A stretch of DNA of 64,000 bases from Psychromonas sp. SA13A (GCF_011378715.1 NZ_WTKU01000020.1:1-64000); one strand, 5' to 3'. Counted from the first letter of the stretch, positions 17,901 to 28,636 are shown. The notes: generated by a model not told the origin, from the letters alone. A program made the numbers and translations.

Positions 17901-18836
17901 TTAATCTTTAGTACTTGATTCATTACTCATTTTTTCTCGCAATATAATGCGTATTCCTTCACCATTTTTAAATATATCCTCTAAAGAATGAGTCATATTT
18001 TCTGATGTTAATGCAGTTGTTTGTAAGTATTTACTTCGGCCTGGTAGATATTTGCTCCAAGATTTTTTAGGATCTGGATGTATTAATAATTCGTTATCAG
18101 AATCAACAAGGTAGACCAAAAAATTATTAGATTCAGTTAAATAATTGAGCACATAAGTCATATCTAAATTGATAATGACCATACCAGAAAAAGCACCATC
18201 AAAATAAACGGGATGAGCGATTCGGTAGGTAGGTTTAATTAATTGCTCAATCGCCCCTTGTTCTATATTCAAATCAAAGGGTGAGTGCCAAAGTTCTCCT
18301 GCAGGTGTTTTTTGAGTAGCGCTGAAATACTCACGACTACTTTTATCCTGGAGTGCTGCCTCTTTTATGATCACTGGTGCTAAATTATTATTGGATTGTT
18401 CAATTCGAATTTTTTCTTGACCTTGAGCATCTATAAAGCGGACCTGCATGTAATGCCTATTGATAGCGGCTGCAGTGAGGAACAGTTCACTCAACCTATC
18501 TCGGTCTGAATCTTGGTTTTTAGCTATGTACGCATTCATGAAAGGCGTATCAACCAATGAAGTAAGTAACCTCTCCTGTTGGCCAATAATGTGTTTTAGA
18601 TACTCTCGCTTTGCTTCAATCTCGTCAGCTGCTTTGATTTGTAATGAGTTTTTCATGTCTGACGCATTAGCGCTAGAAATAATCGAACCGTTAAATAAGT
18701 TTACAACGAGCATCGTTAGCAAAAGCAACCATTTAGGGTTGCTTAACGTCCATAAGCGAAAGTGCTTAGGCATTTTAGGGCAAATTAAAAATGCAAACTT
18801 ATTGAAGCTTTCTCTGGGTCTATTCTGATAGTGCAT
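17901..18836 (-). CDS. Orphan periplasmic Cache-like sensor domain protein, no output domain
   Basis: Protein of 311 residues from the ATG at 18836; the frame extends to a TTG at 18866. A hydrophobic segment WLLLLTMLVVNLFNGS (about residues 36-51) ends in SSANA, compatible with a signal peptide or single anchor. The rest looks like an extracytoplasmic sensor of the PDC/Cache type. It has a long N-terminal helix, then MQVRFIDAQGQEKIRIE near residue 139, VIINLDMTYVLNYL near residue 224 and LIHPDPKKSW near residue 250. No second membrane segment, HAMP, kinase, GGDEF or methyl-accepting domain follows. It sits between dprA and the LysM gene, which are usually adjacent. It could be a truncated receptor or a stand-alone binding protein. 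Confidence 0.6.
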   Translation of the reverse strand: MHYQNRPRESFNKFAFLICPKMPKHFRLWTLSNPKWLLLLTMLVVNLFNGSIISSANASDMKNSLQIKAADEIEAKREYLKHIIGQQERLLTSLVDTPFMNAYIAKNQDSDRDRLSELFLTAAAINRHYMQVRFIDAQGQEKIRIEQSNNNLAPVIIKEAALQDKSSREYFSATQKTPAGELWHSPFDLNIEQGAIEQLIKPTYRIAHPVYFDGAFSGMVIINLDMTYVLNYLTESNNFLVYLVDSDNELLIHPDPKKSWSKYLPGRSKYLQTTALTSENMTHSLEDIFKNGEGIRIILREKMSNESSTKD

Positions 18837-18963
18837 TTTATATGTTTCCCAATTAATTAGTGCCAAACATTACTTTTTACTCGTCACAGGAGTAAGCCTA
18901 AAACGTTGAGATTTTGGTTAGTGCTTAAATATTATGTAGTGTTCCGGAGTTATCGATGCCCTA

Positions 18964-20043
18964 TTAAAATGGTAAACCTTCAATCTCAGACTTAGCTCCC
19001 ATCACATCTTTGCCGCGCATAATAATAGCAATACTAACTTGATCGTAGACTTTGAACACCATTAGTTCGCCTATTCGTTCTGGGGGAAGGATTAAACTTG
19101 ATTCTTTTAGTTTATCGAATGCGTCCCCATCTTCTTTATAAATGATATTAGCATCTCTAATTAATAATGCAGGTCCTGAGCGTAAGATAGAAAACATAGA
19201 GCCAATCTTAATACTGTCTATTTTACCTTTATTAATTACCACTACATCCCACTTGCCAATAGCCGTTGCATTATTTAAAGCAGCTAAAATATGCCCTTTT
19301 TTACTTTTAGGTACTGGCTGAGGAATAAAGTAAGCAGGTAAAGAGTCAAATTCAGGAATAGATAAAATTAAATCTCCTTGTCGCGCTTCTCGGGAGCTTT
19401 TAATAAAGTCATGTGGTGTGACCTGATCGGTTGTATCAACATTGGTACTTTTTGATACCTGTGAATAACCAATAAAGATTAATTTTGTACCTAAGCTATT
19501 TTCCGCTTCATCTTTATAGGTTTCACCTAAACGATAGATACCGTACAGTTTATCTTTATCGTAGTGTCCTTGAGCGTAGAAAATATCACCTTCAAAAAAA
19601 CGTGGAGAGCCGAGTGCATCACCTAATAAACGCGGTGCATTGCGTAATAAATCGGGGTCAATAATATGGTCTTTTGATAAAAAAGCTGAAATCGCTTGTA
19701 AAGGGATCGTTGGAATTGCTTGCGCTTTTTCTTGTAAGCGTGGTGTCGGCGATAATTTTTTTAACTGCTTACGTGTTAATCTCGGTTCACCATCTATCCA
19801 GATCAGATTTAAAACATCACCAGGATAAATTAAATGTGGGTTGTTTATTTGTGTATTTGTTTCCCATAAACGCGGCCATAACCATGGGCTGTTTAAAAAA
19901 TGAGATGAGATGCCCCATAGTGTATCGCCTTTTTGTACGATGTAGGTTTCTGGGTGATCTCCTTTGAGTTTAATCTTGTCTGCAAAAGCGGTCATTGACA
20001 GAGCGACACCGAATATCAGTGAAGCAATGAGTTTTAATTTCAT
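18964..20043 (-). CDS. LysM domain cell-wall-associated protein
   Basis: Protein of 359 residues with a signal peptide (cleavage expected after MTAFA, near residue 21). One LysM domain runs from about residue 32 to 83: YIVQKGDTLWGISSHFLNSP, then NPHLIYPGDVLNL. LysM binds N-acetylglucosamine polymers such as peptidoglycan. The remaining 270 residues are conserved in proteins of this group but have no catalytic motif that I recognise, so I do not assign an enzyme activity. It is divergent from def-fmt, a neighbourhood conserved in gammaproteobacteria. Confidence 0.88.
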   Translation of the reverse strand: MKLKLIASLIFGVALSMTAFADKIKLKGDHPETYIVQKGDTLWGISSHFLNSPWLWPRLWETNTQINNPHLIYPGDVLNLIWIDGEPRLTRKQLKKLSPTPRLQEKAQAIPTIPLQAISAFLSKDHIIDPDLLRNAPRLLGDALGSPRFFEGDIFYAQGHYDKDKLYGIYRLGETYKDEAENSLGTKLIFIGYSQVSKSTNVDTTDQVTPHDFIKSSREARQGDLILSIPEFDSLPAYFIPQPVPKSKKGHILAALNNATAIGKWDVVVINKGKIDSIKIGSMFSILRSGPALLIRDANIIYKEDGDAFDKLKESSLILPPERIGELMVFKVYDQVSIAIIMRGKDVMGAKSEIEGLPF

Positions 20044-20138
20044 AACAATCCTTGTCCTGTGATTAATAAAACTGTTTTTTGCAAAGGGAAATGACTAGAA
20101 TTAACATTTTGAACATTAACTATGAGTGCGATAATACC

Positions 20139-20651
20139 ATGCCTTTACTTGAAGTATTACATTTTCCAGATGAACGTCTAAGAACTGTAGCCCAACCTGT
20201 CGACAAGATCACCCCTGAAATTAAAAAAATTGCAGCGGATATGATAGAAACTATGTATGACGAAAATGGTGTTGGTTTAGCTGCAACACAGGTCAACATC
20301 CACCAACGCATCGTTGTTATTGATGTGTCTGAAGATCGCAACCAACCTATTGCCCTTATTAATCCTACTATTCTAGAGAGTTCTGGCGTAGAAGTATCGG
20401 AAGAAGGTTGTTTATCTGTTCCAGATACTAATGCCGATGTTGAGCGTGCAGAGTTCGTTACTTTGCAATATCAAGATTTAGAGGGTGAAACACAAGTGGT
20501 TAAGGCTGATGGTTTATTTGCTGTTTGTATTCAACATGAATTGGATCATTTAAAAGGTAAATTATTTATTGATTATCTTTCACCATTCAAACAAAAGCGA
20601 ATTAGAGCCAAGCTAGAAAAATTACAGCGTCAAAATAAAAAGTTTTCATAA
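20139..20651 (+). CDS. def: Peptide deformylase Def
   Basis: Removes the formyl group from the N-terminal methionine of new proteins. I start it at the ATG at 20139 ([15 protein letters not shown]), giving 170 residues as in E. coli (169). An open frame 20 codons longer has no homologous sequence. The three deformylase motifs are present: GVGLAATQV at about residues 44-52, EGCLSVP at about residues 89-95 (metal Cys), and QHELDH at about residues 132-137 (two metal His and the catalytic Glu). fmt follows in the same operon. Confidence 0.95.
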   Translation: MPLLEVLHFPDERLRTVAQPVDKITPEIKKIAADMIETMYDENGVGLAATQVNIHQRIVVIDVSEDRNQPIALINPTILESSGVEVSEEGCLSVPDTNADVERAEFVTLQYQDLEGETQVVKADGLFAVCIQHELDHLKGKLFIDYLSPFKQKRIRAKLEKLQRQNKKFS

Positions 20652-20678
20652 TTATTTTCATATTTATAAGGTTGTTTC

Positions 20679-21632
20679 GTGGAAAAACTTAATATCATTT
20701 TTGCAGGTACGCCTGATTTTGCTGCTAATCATTTACAAGCGTTAATTACTGCGGACTTTAATGTTGTCGCCGTTTATAGCCAGCCAGATCGTCCAGCAGG
20801 GCGAGGCAAAAAACTGACAGCAAGTGCAGTAAAAGAGGTGGCGTTAGCAAATGATATCGCCGTGTATCAACCAGAGAACTTTAAACAAGCCGAAAGTGTA
20901 GAGCAACTTGCTGCATTAAATGCAGATTTAATGATTGTGGTCGCTTATGGTCTGATTTTGCCAAATAGCGTATTAACTACACCGCGTTTAGGGTGCTTGA
21001 ATGTACACGGGTCTTTGTTACCTAGATGGCGTGGTGCTGCACCTTTCCAACGTGCTATTTGGGCCGGAGACAAAGAAACCGGCGTTACCATCATGCAAAT
21101 GGATGAAGGCTTAGATACTGGGGATATGCTTAAAAAAGTAAGCTGTCCGATTGATACAGATGAAACCAGTGCTTCTTTATATGCAAAAGTTGCCAAACAA
21201 GCTCCAGCGGTATTAATTGAAACAATCAAGCAATTACAAACAGGGCAAATAACGGCACAAAAACAAGATGAAAATGCGGCAACTTATGCTAAAAAACTGA
21301 GTAAAGCCGAAGCCTTAATTAACTGGAATGATCAAGCCGAGTTTATTGACCGATGCATTCGTGCCTTTAACCCCTGGCCTATTAGCTATTTTGAATGGGC
21401 GGGACAAGTCATTAAAGTACATAAAGCCTCGTTAGTAGATGCCGTTAGCACAGCGCCAGCAGGCACTATTCTAGAGGTTGATAAAAAGGGTATTCAAGTT
21501 GCTACAGGCCAAGGTGTGATCAACCTTGAAGTGATTCAACTGGCAGGAAAAAAAGCAATGCCAGTCCAAGATGTTTTAAATTCTCGCCGTGAACTGTTTA
21601 CAGTTTCTAGCAACTTACTCGAACAAGGTTAA
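20679..21632 (+). CDS. fmt: Methionyl-tRNA formyltransferase Fmt
   Basis: Formylates initiator Met-tRNA with 10-formyltetrahydrofolate. The 317-residue protein starts at a GTG with AAGG upstream. It shows [11 protein letters not shown] at about residues 5-15, the folate-binding and catalytic region [15 protein letters not shown] at about residues 108-122, and [12 protein letters not shown] at about residues 139-150. A C-terminal tRNA-binding domain follows. Its stop overlaps the rsmB start by 1 nt, within TAATG. Confidence 0.96.
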   Translation: MEKLNIIFAGTPDFAANHLQALITADFNVVAVYSQPDRPAGRGKKLTASAVKEVALANDIAVYQPENFKQAESVEQLAALNADLMIVVAYGLILPNSVLTTPRLGCLNVHGSLLPRWRGAAPFQRAIWAGDKETGVTIMQMDEGLDTGDMLKKVSCPIDTDETSASLYAKVAKQAPAVLIETIKQLQTGQITAQKQDENAATYAKKLSKAEALINWNDQAEFIDRCIRAFNPWPISYFEWAGQVIKVHKASLVDAVSTAPAGTILEVDKKGIQVATGQGVINLEVIQLAGKKAMPVQDVLNSRRELFTVSSNLLEQG

Positions 21633-22936
21633 TGATAATGAATGTACGTGCGATTGCCGCTAAAGTGTTAAATCAAGTTGTAGAAAAGGGGCAATCACTA
21701 TCACAAGCATTGCCTGCTATTCAGCAAGAGCTTTCCCCTAAAGATAAAGCCTTAGTACAAATGCTTTGTTATGGCGTACTGCGTACATTGCCTCGTTTAG
21801 ATTTTTTCTGTCGTTCATTAATGAAAAAACCTTTGACGGGTAAACAAAGAGATCTACATTTTTTAATCCTAGTTGGTATTTATCAACTGTTATACACACG
21901 TATTCCTAGCCATGCGGCGGTGGGTGAAACCGTTAATGGTGCAAAAGCCCTTAAAAAACCTGCGTTAAAGGGCATGATAAATGGTGTTTTACGTAGTTTT
22001 TTACGCGAGCAAGAGAGCTTAATTGCTCAGGCTGATCAACAACCTGCTTTACTGTATTGCCATCCAAGTTGGTTAGTAAAACGGTTGCAATCTGCTTATG
22101 GTGAAGAAAAAGCAGCTGAAATTATGACTGAAAACAACCAGCAAGCACCAATGTGGTTACGTGTAAATTCACGTTTTCATGATCGTGAACAATATCTTGC
22201 ATTATTAACCGAGCAAGATAAACAAGCAGAGATGACAGCGTTTAATGACAATGCATTGTGTTTAGAAAATGCTTGTGATGTTTACCAATTACCGGGTTTT
22301 GCAGAAGGTTGGGTATCAGTACAAGATGGCGCAGCGCAATTAGCGGCGCATTATTTGGATGCACAACCGGGTGATTTAGTTCTGGATGCTTGTTCTGCGC
22401 CTGGTGGCAAAACCGTGCATACTTTAGAGCTACAACCAGAGTTGAAGCAGATGGTTGCCGTGGATTTTGATGAAAAACGTTTAGTACGTGTTAATGAAAA
22501 TCTACAAAGACTTAATCTACAAGCGACGGTTATTCATGGTGATGCAGCTAAACCAGATGATTGGTGGTCTGGAGAGCAGTTTGACCGTATTTTGTGTGAT
22601 GCCCCTTGTAGTGCAACGGGAGTGATACGTCGCCATCCAGATATTCGATGGTTACGACGTGATAGTGATATTAGTGAACTGGTCACTTTACAGAAAAATA
22701 TTTTACATGCGTTATGGCAAAAACTAAAACCGGGTGGTGTGTTGCTATATGCAACATGTTCTATTTTACCCGATGAAAATGACCAACAAATTAAGGACTT
22801 TTTAGCTGCAACAAGTGACGCATCACTGGTGCCATTAGCTGCGCACTATGATGGCCAAGCAGTAACTCGTCAAATATTACCAAACGAAGAAAAAATGGAT
22901 GGATTTTATTACGCTAAGTTACAAAAAGCGATATAA
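21632..22936 (+). CDS. rsmB: 16S rRNA (cytosine-967-C5)-methyltransferase RsmB
   Basis: Methylates C967 of 16S rRNA. The 434-residue protein has a NusB-like N-terminal RNA-binding domain (about residues 5-130) and a Sun/Nop2-type catalytic domain. The SAM motif LDACSAPGGKTVH is at about residues 251-263. The two catalytic Cys lie in DAPCSATGVIRRHPD (about residue 332) and ATCSILPDEN (about residue 381). A second in-frame ATG lies 6 nt inside, so either may be used. It is part of def-fmt-rsmB-trkA. Confidence 0.95.
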   Translation: MIMNVRAIAAKVLNQVVEKGQSLSQALPAIQQELSPKDKALVQMLCYGVLRTLPRLDFFCRSLMKKPLTGKQRDLHFLILVGIYQLLYTRIPSHAAVGETVNGAKALKKPALKGMINGVLRSFLREQESLIAQADQQPALLYCHPSWLVKRLQSAYGEEKAAEIMTENNQQAPMWLRVNSRFHDREQYLALLTEQDKQAEMTAFNDNALCLENACDVYQLPGFAEGWVSVQDGAAQLAAHYLDAQPGDLVLDACSAPGGKTVHTLELQPELKQMVAVDFDEKRLVRVNENLQRLNLQATVIHGDAAKPDDWWSGEQFDRILCDAPCSATGVIRRHPDIRWLRRDSDISELVTLQKNILHALWQKLKPGGVLLYATCSILPDENDQQIKDFLAATSDASLVPLAAHYDGQAVTRQILPNEEKMDGFYYAKLQKAI

Positions 22937-22978
22937 GTAGTAAGCGATATTCAGTAAATCGATAAGCAGTGAGATGAC

Positions 22979-24355
22979 ATGAAAATTATTATTTTAGGTG
23001 CAGGGCAAGTGGGTGCTTCTTTAGCGGAAAACTTGGTTGGCGAAAATAACGATATCACGGTGGTGGACGAAAACCACGAAGCTTTGCAAGAGTTACAAGA
23101 TCGCTTTGATTTACGCGTTGTACAAGGTAGTGCGTCAAGTCCACATACTCTCGGTGATGCTGGTGCTATCGATGCTGATATGTTGATTGCGGTAACCAAT
23201 AGTGACGAAGTCAATATGGTTGCTTGCCAGATCGCATTTACACTGTTTAACGTACCTAAAAAAATTGCCCGTATTCGTTCTCAAAGTGTGGTTATGCATG
23301 AGAAAGAATTATTCAATAAAGATGCTTTTCCGATTGACCACATCATTGCTCCTGAAAAATTAGTGAGTGATTATATAACTCAGCTAATTGAATACCCGGG
23401 TGCTTTACAAGTAGCTAACTTTGCTAATGGCAAAGTTGGATTAGTGGCGATCCGTGCTTATTATGGCGGCTCTTTGGTTGGTAATGCTATTTCTGCGTTA
23501 AAAGAACATATGCCCAATATTGAAGCACGTGTAGCGGCAATATTTAGGCGTGGTAAAGCTATTCGTCCGCAGGGTACAACCATAATCGAAGCCGATGATG
23601 AAGTTTTCTTTATTACTGCAAGCCCGAATATTCGGGCCATTATGGGCGAAATGCAAAAGCTTGAGCACCCCTATAAACGCATTATGATTGTCGGTGGTGG
23701 TTATATCGGTGAAAGTTTAGCGAAGCGTTTAGAAAAAGAAAATTCGGTTAAATTGATTGAAAAGAATTTTCGTCGAGCTGAGTATTTATCTGAAACCTTA
23801 TCTAATACCATTGTTTTCTGTGGCGATCCTTCTGACCAAGATTTACTACTAGAAGAACATATTGACCAGATCGATCTGTTTATCACTGTGACTAATGATG
23901 ATGAAGCTAATATTATGTCGGCGATGTTGGCAAAGCGCTTGGGCGCGAGAAAAGCGATGGTGCTGATTCAACGTAATGCCTATGTGGATCTGATCCAAGG
24001 TAATATTCTGGATATCGCCATTTCACCACAACAGGCCACGTTATCCGCTCTACTAACACATGTACGTAAAGCAGACTTAAAACACGTTTATTCGTTGCGA
24101 GAAGGCTTAGCAGAGGCGATTGAGATTGTTGCGCGAGGTGATAATATGACCTCGAAAGTAGTAGGCAAAGAGATATCACAGTTGAAACTGCCAAAAGGAA
24201 CCAGTGTGGGGGCAATTGTTCGTGATGAACAAGTATTAATTGCACATGATGATACGGTGATTGAAAGTGATGACCATGTGATCCTGTTCTTGGTGAATAA
24301 GAAGTACATTAACGACATCGAAAAACTATTCCAACCAAGTCCATTCTTCTTATAA
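22979..24355 (+). CDS. trkA: Trk K+ uptake system NAD-binding regulator TrkA
   Basis: Peripheral cytoplasmic subunit that gates TrkH/TrkG potassium uptake in response to NAD(H) and nucleotides. The 458-residue length matches E. coli TrkA. It has two TrkA-N plus TrkA-C repeats: the first Rossmann motif [15 protein letters not shown] at about residues 4-18 and the second [15 protein letters not shown] at about residues 238-252. trkH follows after 10 bp. Confidence 0.96.
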   Translation: MKIIILGAGQVGASLAENLVGENNDITVVDENHEALQELQDRFDLRVVQGSASSPHTLGDAGAIDADMLIAVTNSDEVNMVACQIAFTLFNVPKKIARIRSQSVVMHEKELFNKDAFPIDHIIAPEKLVSDYITQLIEYPGALQVANFANGKVGLVAIRAYYGGSLVGNAISALKEHMPNIEARVAAIFRRGKAIRPQGTTIIEADDEVFFITASPNIRAIMGEMQKLEHPYKRIMIVGGGYIGESLAKRLEKENSVKLIEKNFRRAEYLSETLSNTIVFCGDPSDQDLLLEEHIDQIDLFITVTNDDEANIMSAMLAKRLGARKAMVLIQRNAYVDLIQGNILDIAISPQQATLSALLTHVRKADLKHVYSLREGLAEAIEIVARGDNMTSKVVGKEISQLKLPKGTSVGAIVRDEQVLIAHDDTVIESDDHVILFLVNKKYINDIEKLFQPSPFFL

Positions 24356-24365
24356 GCTGCGAATT

Positions 24366-25811
24366 ATGACTTACCGTCCTCTATTTTTTATTACAGGTTT
24401 AGTACTGTCTAAAATGGCAGTATTTATGTATTTTCCCATGTTATTAGCTTTTTATAATAACACCTTGGGCGGCGTCGAATTTTTAATTTCTATTATTATT
24501 ACACACATTGCTTCTGCTATTTTCTTATACCTAGGTGGCGAAAAACAACATTCGCATTTGGGTGTAAGAGAGATGTTTTTATTAACCACTGGTGTATGGG
24601 TGCTCTCTAGTTTATTTGCTGCCTTGCCCTTTGTTTTTATTGAACATATTAGTTATAGCGATGCCTTCTTTGAAACTATGTCTGGTATTACTACGACCGG
24701 CAGTACGGTATTGCATGGCTTAGATACTATGCACCCTAGTATTTTGCTTTGGCGATCTATTTTGCAATGGTTAGGTGGTGTTGGTTTTATAGTGATGGGC
24801 GTAGCGATTTTGCCATTTTTAAATGTGGGTGGCATGCGCTTGTTCCAAACCGAGTCCTCGGACTGGTCAGATAAATCCACAGCAAAAACACGTCGTGTTG
24901 CCTTAGATATTTTATTTGTTTATATGTTTTTATCTATCTGTTGTTTTATTGGTTATCGAATTGCAGGTATGGATAATTTTGATGCCGTCAATCATGCCAT
25001 GACAACTATTTCCACAGGAGGATATTCCACCTCCGATAGTTCGATGGGACACTTTTCACATATTGCGCATTGGAATGCAATTATCTTTATGTTTTTAGGT
25101 GGGTTACCTTTTTTATTGTTGATTCGAGGTATGAAGCAAAAGTCATTACAACCGTTATGGAAAGATGCCCAGATTCAAGGTTTTGCATGGTTAGTGATTG
25201 CTTGTTCATTAAGTCTAAGTGCTTATTTAGTCATTAGTGGTCAGTTCTTATGGGCTGATGCTATTAGGTTGAGTGTATTTAATGTGGTTTCAGTGATCAC
25301 TACCACTGGCTTTGGCTTAGATGATTTTCTAACGTGGGGGGATTTTAGTTTAATTATTTTTGCTGTTTTGTTGTTTACCGGTGCTTGTTCTGGATCTACT
25401 TCTGGTGGCATGAAAATATTCCGTTTTCAAATTGCCTTCAGCCTATTAAAACGTCATCTAATGTTATTAATGCACCCACATGCGCTATTCACGCAAAAAT
25501 ACAATAATCGTAAAGTGAGTGATGAAATTTTACGTTCATTAGTAGCCTTTGTAATTGCCTATATGGCGACCATTGCAGTCTCTACTCTATTGCTTACTCT
25601 ATTTGGTTCACAGGCCATGCTGGCATTAACAGCATCAATTACTGCGGTATCAAATGTTGGACCAGGGTTAGTTGAGTCGATAGGGCCCTCTGGTAATTTT
25701 GCTGAACTGCCGAATGTTTCTAAGTGGATATTATCTATTTGCATGTTAATGGGCCGCTTAGAGATATTAACTGTTGCAGTCATGTTTACTGGACATTTTT
25801 GGCGTCGTTAG
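24366..25811 (+). CDS. trkH: Trk K+ uptake system membrane subunit TrkH
   Basis: Potassium-translocating subunit of 481 residues (E. coli 483), forming four M1-P-M2 repeats. The four filter loops are visible: SGITTTGSTVL at about residue 105, TISTGGYST at about residue 215, VITTTGFG at about residue 310 and SNVGPGL at about residue 430. It is 10 bp downstream of trkA and is surely cotranscribed. The next gene is a broken LysR gene. Confidence 0.96.
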   Translation: MTYRPLFFITGLVLSKMAVFMYFPMLLAFYNNTLGGVEFLISIIITHIASAIFLYLGGEKQHSHLGVREMFLLTTGVWVLSSLFAALPFVFIEHISYSDAFFETMSGITTTGSTVLHGLDTMHPSILLWRSILQWLGGVGFIVMGVAILPFLNVGGMRLFQTESSDWSDKSTAKTRRVALDILFVYMFLSICCFIGYRIAGMDNFDAVNHAMTTISTGGYSTSDSSMGHFSHIAHWNAIIFMFLGGLPFLLLIRGMKQKSLQPLWKDAQIQGFAWLVIACSLSLSAYLVISGQFLWADAIRLSVFNVVSVITTTGFGLDDFLTWGDFSLIIFAVLLFTGACSGSTSGGMKIFRFQIAFSLLKRHLMLLMHPHALFTQKYNNRKVSDEILRSLVAFVIAYMATIAVSTLLLTLFGSQAMLALTASITAVSNVGPGLVESIGPSGNFAELPNVSKWILSICMLMGRLEILTVAVMFTGHFWRR

Positions 25812-25909
25812 AAATATTGTTTTTTGATAGTGAGCTAATCTCTACTGCGATCGTCATTATTAGTTGGCACTCATACATCAGCGGTAAAACGTATTAAGAG
25901 AAGATACTC

Positions 25910-26793
25910 ATGATTAATCAAAAGCATTTAAACACCTTTATGAAGTTGGTTGAGACAAAGCACTTTACGCATACCGCAGAGCAGTTGTTTATGACTCAAC
26001 CCGGTGTTACTCAACATATTAAAAATCTTGAAAAACACTTTGATACCTTGTTGTTAGCACGTTATGGCAAACAGTTTGAGTTAACATTAGCCGGTGAAAA
26101 GCTCTATCAAATGGGCTTAAGTATGCGAGATCTCGAAGCGCAACTAAGTGAAAGTATTAATCATGATGATGCAACGCAAGGCGTCTGTTCATCACTTGTT
26201 CAGGTGCCCTCGCAAACTTCCTCTATCCCTATTTTGTAAAACAACAAAGTACACACCCGCAATTAAGCGTATTTGTAGAAGCGGCGCCAAATCAAAACAT
26301 CATTACTGACTTACTCAATAATAAAATAGACCTTGGTATTGTGACTCGACAAACAGTACATGAACAACTCAAGCAAACATTAGTGGGTTACGAGGAGCTA
26401 CAACTAGTATTGCCGGCGAAAATTGATATAAGCGAAGATGTTGGGTTTGCAGTACTCAATAAATTGGGATTTATTAATCACCCGGATGGTTTACACTTTC
26501 TTGATGAGGTCTTTTCAAGTAACTTTGCAGCGGATTATAAAGGTCCTAGTAGCCTTCATATCAAAGGTTATGTGAATCAAATACAGCAAATACTATTACC
26601 CGTTGCACAGGGGGTTGGTTACACTATTTTGCAAAAGCGTGCTGTACAGCAATTTAGCCAACAGCAACAATTAAAAATAGTACCATTAACTAATGCAACG
26701 CACGAAGCTCTGTATTTAACGCAAAAGCGTTATCGTCAATTACCTGCTCGTTATCAATGGTTTGAAACTAAAATAATGCAACTGTTAAAGTAA
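25910..26793 (+). pseudogene. LysR-family regulator broken by a single frameshift
   Basis: The first frame (25910-26239) encodes the HTH (HLNTFMKLVETKHFTHTAEQ then TQPGVTQHIKNLEK) and runs out of homology near residue 90. The next frame carries the effector-binding domain in continuous form: RLFITCSGALANFLYPYF, then DLLNNKIDLGIVTRQTV, on to 26793. Reading passes from one frame to the other at about 26178-26184, where CAAGGCGTCTG lacks one base for a continuous reading such as Q-G-R-L. The whole would be about 294 residues, normal for LysR. It is either a recent pseudogene or a sequencing error. It ends only 3 nt from the convergent rmuC stop. Confidence 0.8.
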
Positions 26794-26796
26794 GAA

Positions 26797-28158
26797 CTAT
26801 TCTTCACTTAATTGTTCTGGCTCGCTATTGTGTTGCGTTAATTGCTCTGCAATCGGCCTTTTAATCGGCACTCCTAAGCCCTTTAATTGCTCTGCTTGTT
26901 GAATCACATTACCACGACCGACGCTCAACTGCTTGAGGGCGCTATGGTAAGTTTTTTGCGCTTTATCTAGCTGTGAACCAACCTCTAAAAAGTTGTCACT
27001 GAATAAGCGTAGTTTGTCGTATAACTTGCTCGCCTGTTGCGCAATTAACTGCCCATTTTTTTCTTGTCGTTCAAAGCGCCATAGGTTTTCGATAGTGCGG
27101 AGTGCAATCATTAAGTTACTCGGGCTAGCTAATAAAATATTATTATCGAGCGCCAGTTGAACTAAGCTTGGATCGTGCTCTAAAGCTGTAATAAAGGCGG
27201 GTTCAACGGCCACAAATAACAATACATAGTCGAGTGTGTTGGCACCAATTAAATCCTGATAATCTTTTTTCCCTAAGCCCTTAATATGTTGACGGATAGA
27301 TAAACAATGCGCATCAAGCGCTTGTTTTTGCTCCCCAATATTTTCACTATTAAAGTAACGTTCATAGGCAACTAAAGACACTTTTGAATCAATAATTATA
27401 TTACGCTGTTGCGGTAAATTAACCACTACATCAGGAAGAAAGCGTTGCCCTCGTGTATCCTTTAAATTGACCTGAGTTTGGTACTCATGTCCTTCACGTA
27501 AACCTGAGTTTTCTAGTATGCGCTGTAAAACAACCTCTCCCCAGTTTCCTTGTTGCTTATTGTCGCCTTTCAAAGCATTCGTCAGGTTCTGAGTTTCTTG
27601 GTGCATCAGGCTATTTAAGTTAGCCAGTTGGTCGATTTCTCGTTTTAAGTTAAAACGTTCTTTGCTTTCATTGATATAACAATCGCTTACTTGCTTTTTA
27701 AAACCTTCGAGTTGAGTACTTAAAGGGTCTAATAGTTGTTTGATGGATTGTTTGTTTAATTGTTGGAACTGTGTCGATTTGTCGTTAAAAATACGCTGTG
27801 ACAAGACCTCAAACTGTTGGCTTAATTTTGCCTCCGTTGCTTGTTGATCTTGTAATCGTTGTTCTCCTGCCTGCAAGCGAACGTCGGATTCTCTAACACG
27901 CGTGGTTAATTTACTGACCTGTGCTTGCAAGCTTTCATTATGTAACGATAAAGCCGCTATTTTACTGTCTAGCAATTGATTTTGTTGCGTTTGGTGTTGC
28001 AGATTTTGTTCACTTAGCTTCAGGGCTAAATACTGCTCAGTAAGATCTGTTTTGTGGTGAGATAAACGGTTAAGGGCGATTAATAAGCTGATAAAAAGTA
28101 AACCACTTATAATGCTCATTAATAATAAGCTGTTATTTGCCAATAAATCTGCTGGCAT
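26797..28158 (-). CDS. rmuC: DNA recombination protein RmuC
   Basis: RmuC limits DNA inversion and rearrangement in E. coli and has a nuclease-like core. The 453-residue protein has an N-terminal membrane anchor at about residues 10-30, a long coiled coil rich in Gln and Leu at about residues 35-200, and the conserved RmuC core NWGEVVLQRILENSGLREG at about residues 206-224, then VVVNLPQQRNIIIDSKVSL near residue 250 and AFITAL near residue 330. It follows the small membrane protein gene directly (no gap) and converges on the broken LysR gene. Confidence 0.93.
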   Translation of the reverse strand: MPADLLANNSLLLMSIISGLLFISLLIALNRLSHHKTDLTEQYLALKLSEQNLQHQTQQNQLLDSKIAALSLHNESLQAQVSKLTTRVRESDVRLQAGEQRLQDQQATEAKLSQQFEVLSQRIFNDKSTQFQQLNKQSIKQLLDPLSTQLEGFKKQVSDCYINESKERFNLKREIDQLANLNSLMHQETQNLTNALKGDNKQQGNWGEVVLQRILENSGLREGHEYQTQVNLKDTRGQRFLPDVVVNLPQQRNIIIDSKVSLVAYERYFNSENIGEQKQALDAHCLSIRQHIKGLGKKDYQDLIGANTLDYVLLFVAVEPAFITALEHDPSLVQLALDNNILLASPSNLMIALRTIENLWRFERQEKNGQLIAQQASKLYDKLRLFSDNFLEVGSQLDKAQKTYHSALKQLSVGRGNVIQQAEQLKGLGVPIKRPIAEQLTQHNSEPEQLSEE

Positions 28159-28410
28159 TTAATATTCCATTTTCTTTAATGTATTGATCACATGAGGGTT
28201 AAGTCTATTCCAACACAGTAGAAATAGCAGATAAATCCCGAGAATAGCCCACTTATGCAAATTTTTACCCTGGTCTAAATCAGAAAAAGAAAACGCAATA
28301 TAATAGGTGTCCACCACTTCTACATAGACAGCCATAATGACAGGTAAGATCAAAACCGTTAGTAGTTTCCAAGCTAAGGATAATGCTTGAGTAAGCGGGT
28401 GATTCAACAT
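28159..28410 (-). CDS. Small two-helix membrane protein, unknown
   Basis: Protein of 83 residues from the ATG at 28410, which has a GGA-containing ribosome site. The frame also opens at a TTG at 28428. Two hydrophobic segments, LLTVLILPVIMAVYVEVV and WAILGIYLLFLLCW, flank a short polar loop. No family recognised. It abuts rmuC exactly, so the two are likely cotranscribed. Confidence 0.6.
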   Translation of the reverse strand: MLNHPLTQALSLAWKLLTVLILPVIMAVYVEVVDTYYIAFSFSDLDQGKNLHKWAILGIYLLFLLCWNRLNPHVINTLKKMEY

Positions 28411-28636
28411 GTTTTTTCCAATCGACAATGTAAGAACTGTAACTTTAACCAGTAATTATAAAGAAGTGAATAGGCAAGCGTAAAAAATAAACATAGCGCA
28501 CGTTATCTACGAGAGGCAGATGATAAATAAAAGCTGCATTATTTTGCACCTTTTTACTTTTAGTTTGACTAAATGATGTAAAACATAAGTTTTATGCGCG
28601 TTTGTGCGTTTTTTTAAGTGATTTATGTTTAAAAAT

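Noticed and set aside
20079-20138. 20-codon N-terminal extension of Def
   Set aside because: The homologous sequence starts at the ATG at 20139 and the extension has no similarity to deformylases.
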